Positions 63,268 to 64,000 of a stretch of 64,000 nucleotides of DNA are shown here, piece by piece. Position 1 is the stretch's first letter; each line of letters starts with the position of its first letter. The notes beneath the pieces are model-generated. The model saw only the letters and a list, made by a program, of their open reading frames with translations. It was not told where the DNA came from and made no database searches. Source of the stretch: Sphingosinicellaceae bacterium (GTDB lineage Bacteria > Pseudomonadota > Alphaproteobacteria > Sphingomonadales > Sphingomonadaceae). The stretch lies in assembly GCA_019285715.1 (NCBI GenBank), contig CP079108.1, positions 1,875,001-1,939,000 of the forward strand, in the 5' to 3' direction. A program made the translations under genes and the position numbers.

Positions 63268-64000
63268 TCGACCTTGAGCAGGTTGTTCCGGCGCAGCTGC
63301 CACCAGTTGTAGACCTGCACCGGCACCTCGATTGTGCCGACAGCGGCGACGAGCCCGATCGGCCCGAACGCCAGGAAACCCGCCGTGCCCGCTCCCGCCA
63401 ACCATACCAGCCGGACGATGTTGGCGACCAGCAACGGCCGCACCTGCCCGATCGAAATGAGCACTTCGCGCGCTGCATAATTGTTGAGGCCGATCAGCGG
63501 GGCGACGGCGAGAATGCCGAGATAGCTGCCCGCCAGCGCGTAGCGCGGATCGTAGAGGATATGGATCGTGGCGGGTGCAAAGCCGATGAAGCCGCCCATC
63601 GTCGCCAGATAGAGCATCATCACCATCCGGCGACCGTCGTAGTACACGTCGCGGAGCGTCGCGGGGGCAACGCGGTGCGCATGCGCGTAGGCCGGCAGCA
63701 ACACCCGGCTCGGGTAGCTGGTGGTGAACGCCGACGGTGCGCCCGCCAGGTTCATCGCCACGCTGTAGACGCCGAACAGGTTCAACGAGAACAGTCGCGA
63801 CAGCACCAGTTTGTCGACCTGCGACAGCAGTACCTGGATGGTATGGGCACCCAAAATCGTCCGTCCGAAGCGCCACATCTCGATAAAGAGCCCGCGGTCG
63901 AAGGCCAGCCGACGGCGTGAGCCGGGAAACGCGGTGTAGCTCAGCACCGATTTGATGACGTTCGCCAACAGGCCGCCGATGATGATCGCCCAGTAATTGT
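63180..64000 (-). CDS. Polysaccharide flippase (Wzx/MATE-like), partial at the right edge
   Basis: The frame stays open to the window end (NYWAIIIGGLL before ANVIKSVLSYTAFPG), so the N-terminus lies outside. About eight spans are visible. Seen: GRTILGAHTIQVLLSQVDKL, VLSRLFSLNLFGVYSVAMNL, DPRYALAGSYLGILAVAPLI. It flips lipid-linked repeat units across the inner membrane. Convergent with the polymerase gene. Confidence 0.88.
   Translation of the reverse strand, partial: NYWAIIIGGLLANVIKSVLSYTAFPGSRRRLAFDRGLFIEMWRFGRTILGAHTIQVLLSQVDKLVLSRLFSLNLFGVYSVAMNLAGAPSAFTTSYPSRVLLPAYAHAHRVAPATLRDVYYDGRRMVMMLYLATMGGFIGFAPATIHILYDPRYALAGSYLGILAVAPLIGLNNYAAREVLISIGQVRPLLVANIVRLVWLAGAGTAGFLAFGPIGLVAAVGTIEVPVQVYNWWQLRRNNLLKVDQELLMLAVAGAGVAAGLAGTRMFTAAFG

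Overview
The window is about 64 kb of high-GC DNA that reads as an alphaproteobacterial chromosome, most likely a member of the Sphingomonadales. The reasons are a CtrA response regulator next to a DUF1153/SciP gene, FecI/FecR/TonB-receptor signalling of sphingomonad type, a PEPxxWA-CTERM protein, a DUF3617 protein, and many intergenic palindromes beginning GTCATCCC. I cannot fix the genus from the sequence alone.

Region 1 (1-11.1 kb, mostly minus strand) looks accessory. An ECF sigma factor, a FecR-type anti-sigma factor and an STN-domain TonB receptor stand upstream of exported proteins: a chloroperoxidase-like hydrolase with a Tat-like leader, a metallo-beta-lactamase-fold hydrolase, an epoxide-hydrolase-like protein, a DUF6130 protein, a DUF305 protein and a YVTN beta-propeller. 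The left end is decayed: the 5' part of an M19 dipeptidase gene and the 5' part of a dienelactone hydrolase gene face each other, broken and joined near 812.

Region 2 (11.4-19.1 kb) is core metabolism and cell-cycle control: a DUF808 membrane protein, a CorA/ZntB transporter, rpiB-glyA, nrdR-trmJ, sciP-ctrA and mnmA.

Region 3 (19.1-36.3 kb) is a flagellar locus. A near-consensus sigma-54 promoter precedes a FlbD-like activator, followed by fliE-F-G-H-I-J-K-L-M-N-O-P-Q-R and flhB, most genes overlapping by a few bases. Then come fliD-fliS, a second receiver-less sigma-54 activator and a winged-helix regulator. Oddities: palindromic repeats inside fliH and fliO, NPSE instead of NPTH at the FlhB autocleavage site, and a short, divergent FliM. 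Filament, hook, rod, flhA and motor genes are not in the window.

Region 4 (36.3-48.7 kb) is mixed housekeeping: a P450/alpha-beta hydrolase pair, a DUF3617 protein, PhzF, a cation-diffusion facilitator, PdxH, two single-domain receivers (one carrying a 15-bp minisatellite), a GreA/GreB-family factor, a DnaJ-like protein, a YihY/BrkB membrane protein, FabI, a UDP-glucuronate-4-epimerase-like enzyme, a WecA/MraY-family phosphotransferase and tRNA-Gln(TTG).

Region 5 (48.7-64 kb) starts with about 1 kb of apparently gene-free DNA and then holds a PEP-CTERM protein, a PhyH-family oxygenase and a Wzx/Wzy-type exopolysaccharide locus: aminotransferase, BY-kinase, Wzz/GumC chain-length protein, outer-membrane barrel, Wza/GumB export protein, WecG/TagA transferase, glycosidase-like lipoprotein, GT4 glycosyltransferase, polymerase and a flippase that runs off the right edge. 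The phosphotransferase and epimerase at 46.5-48.6 kb may supply the initiating sugar and a precursor.
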